From assembly GCA_037951165.1 (NCBI GenBank), contig JBBDHG010000061.1, positions 4,460,501 through 4,524,500 on the forward strand: a stretch of DNA of 64,000 nucleotides, given 5' to 3'. The DNA is from Lophius americanus (lineage: Eukaryota > Chordata > Actinopteri > Lophiiformes > Lophiidae). Each line of letters begins with the position of its first letter. The stretch's first letter is position 1. Both the position numbers and the translations under genes were made by a program. Positions 62,641-64,000 of the stretch are shown here, piece by piece. The notes under the pieces were generated by a model that saw only the letters and a program-made list of their open reading frames with translations, had not been told where the DNA came from and ran no database searches.

Positions 62641-62697
62641 CTACATTGATTCGCCCAGAGAATCGTCATCATCCAGAGATAAGGGCAGGTAGAGATC
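62641..62697 (-). CDS. dcx: dcx last coding exon
   Basis: Acceptor tttacag at 62698; stop TAG at 62643-62641. Encodes 18 residues, DLYLPLSLDDDDSLGESM. Human DCX ends DLYLPLSLDDSDSLGDSM, so 16 of 18 residues agree. The exon is too short to show as an open frame. Confidence 0.95.
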   Translation of the reverse strand, partial: DLYLPLSLDDDDSLGESM

Positions 62698-62892
62698 CTG
62701 TAAACACAAAGGAGCAGAATGACATGCATCAAGTCATTTGCGGACAAATAAGAGAAAGAGGAGGACAGGTGAGGAGAGGGCGGGAGATCAGCACCTTCTG
62801 CTTGTTGTTGAGGCCCGGACTGTTAGGGGTGGAGGTAGGGGAATGCTTGGATATCGGGGTGGAAAGTTGGCTGCTGGATCCCGTCCCGTTGG
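62641..62892 (-). CDS. dcx: Doublecortin, C-terminal part (partial gene)
   Basis: Doublecortin binds microtubules between protofilaments and is needed for neuronal migration. Only the Ser/Pro-rich C-terminal tail is in the window: exon 62892-62795 ([20 protein letters not shown], then STPNSPGLNNKQK) joined to 62697-62641 (DLYLPLSLDDDDSLGESM and stop). The frame is continuous (phase 1 in, phase 0 between). Human DCX has [20 protein letters not shown], then TPTSPGSLRKHK in the same place. The two DC domains and the start must lie to the right, beyond 64000. The tail carries several Ser-Pro/Thr-Pro sites, which in mammals are targets of proline-directed kinases. Position next to capn6 agrees with mammals. 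Confidence 0.93.
62795..62892 (-). CDS. dcx: dcx penultimate coding exon
   Basis: Acceptor tctcag at 62893; donor AAG/gtgctg below 62795, which is weak after the GT. Encodes (G)CC then [20 protein letters not shown] and TPNSPGLNNKQK. Its first codon is split; the preceding exon, expected to end ...QD plus G, was not found up to 64000. Confidence 0.9.
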
Positions 62893-64000
62893 CTGAGATA
62901 GGCCACAGACCAGGGGGGAGGGAGAGCGGAGAGCGGGAGGGAGAAAAAGTAGTGCAGATTAGAAAGTGTCTGAAAAGAGTCCTGAAGCTTTTTCTTGGAT
63001 CTGGTGGAAAGTTGTGCCTGAATATTTGGCTACAGATGAGAGGACTCTGCTGGTCAAGGTTTATGAAGCCAACAAGCTCTCCTCTTTTTATTCATTCCCT
63101 TTTCGTCTTGCCCTGTTGCTAGGACTCCCTCTGTGTGGAACACCGTGTTTATATCTAAGAGCGGTGCAATTTGATGCATTTGTGTGCTAAGTGCTTTCAA
63201 AGAGCCGTTGTCTATAAGAGATGAAGACTATGAGCCAGATGGTCAGAGTGAGTTTGAGCCATGGAGTGATGAAATCACAACACGGATAAAGCTTCATTGT
63301 TACTTAATGCCACCTGCTTCTTTTACCCACAGACGGACTCACAAACTTATTGAGCCGTTTGAAAACCTTAAAAGGACAAACACAAAATCTTAATATCTTT
63401 AAATCCAAACATGAGCAGCTGTCCACACGTACCGAGGAGGGAGTTTAGACGGAGTACAGCCACAGTAACATTTTCTCAATATGCTGCCTGGTTGACCATA
63501 CTGTCAAGGTTTGGTCCCATGTTTTTACATTTATTTATATTAGGTAGTGAACGTATTTCAGTGTATTGATGTTCATTGTGTGTGTGACTCTTTTTCCTCT
63601 GGTTCTGGCCTGCCTCATGCGTTTCCTGTGACCCCAATATCACCATGCAGACCTCTAAGGTACGAAATAAAAACAGTAAAAAATTTCAAGCATGTCGGAC
63701 AACCATCTGCTTTTTAAAAGTCCAAGCTTCCCCCATTAGTGATCAATTAAATGTCCAGGGCCTCTGAGGGAACCCATAGGGCTGTTCATTTATGAGTTCT
63801 AACAATTTGGTCCTTGTAAAAGTTACTGTTTTACATCCCCGTTTTCCCTACTTCTAAAACATCAACCCCCAGGACAAAATGTTCAATTGCTGCCTAATAT
63901 ATTCCGCCCACTGACAGATGGCCTTGTAAGAGGATAATAATAATAATAATGTTACGGCTAATGATTGTAAACACAGGCTGCCTAGTAACAAAATGGTGGA
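62893..64000 (-). other. dcx: dcx intron (partial)
   Basis: 1.1 kb to the window edge. It holds a purine-rich tract (62910-62945), a Tc1-like fragment near the end and a short AAT run (63936-63949). No further dcx exon could be supported. Confidence 0.55.
63785..63937 (-). mobile_element. Tc1-like transposon fragment
   Basis: 'aaaatgttcaattgctgcct' followed by aatatattccgcccactgac and the preceding caatttggtccttgtaaaag match the 5' untranslated part of the Tc1-like family also found at 26417 and 47720, minus-strand orientation. No coding content remains. Confidence 0.65.

Noticed and set aside
63380..63470. Possible further dcx exon (minus strand, donor-like ctcg/gtacgt at about 63430)
   Set aside because: The translation in the required phase does not resemble the expected KSPADSGNDQD region, and no good acceptor was found.

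Overview
The window is nuclear DNA from a ray-finned fish, most likely a percomorph. It shows intron-rich vertebrate genes with GT-AG splice sites, and the interspersed DNA is typical teleost repeat: several Tc1-like transposon relics, LINE reverse-transcriptase relics, a tRNA-derived SINE and a GCTAACA-rich repeat common in spiny-rayed fish. All identifications rest on reading translations against remembered protein families; no database search was run.

Three genes can be supported. (1) pak3, plus strand: a p21-activated (group I PAK) kinase. It has one non-coding first exon ending at 8960 and 14 coding exons from 24421 to 38380 that join without a frame break into 554 residues. Its 3' UTR probably runs to about 41.97 kb. 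(2) capn6, minus strand: a PalBH-type calpain (calpain-5/6 clade). It has 12 coding exons from 52397 down to 42530 (643 residues), plus a probable 5' UTR exon near 54.8 kb. (3) dcx, minus strand: the last two coding exons (62892-62641) of doublecortin; the rest lies beyond the right edge. The order and orientation pak3(+), capn6(-), dcx(-) matches human Xq23 (PAK3, CAPN6, DCX), which is the main reason for choosing pak3 over pak1 and capn6 over capn5.

Layout: 1-8.7 kb is non-coding upstream DNA with repeats. 8.7-8.96 kb holds the pak3 promoter (CCAAT box, consensus CRE) and first exon. 9-24.4 kb is pak3 intron 1, loaded with transposon relics, one of them a DNA element sitting inside a LINE. 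24.4-38.4 kb holds the pak3 coding exons and 38.4-42 kb its 3' UTR, with a Tc1 relic inside. pak3 and capn6 converge tail to tail with candidate poly(A) signals about 100 bp apart. 42.5-54.9 kb is capn6, 55-60 kb is intergenic with a 1.3-kb Tc1 relic, and 60-64 kb is the dcx 3' region.

The genes do not form a pathway in the operon sense, but PAK3 and doublecortin both act on the neuronal cytoskeleton, and mammalian CAPN6 is described as microtubule-associated. The most notable observation is that this capn6 keeps the Cys-His-Asn protease triad, whereas human CAPN6 has Lys in place of the catalytic Cys. I see no wholly novel system.
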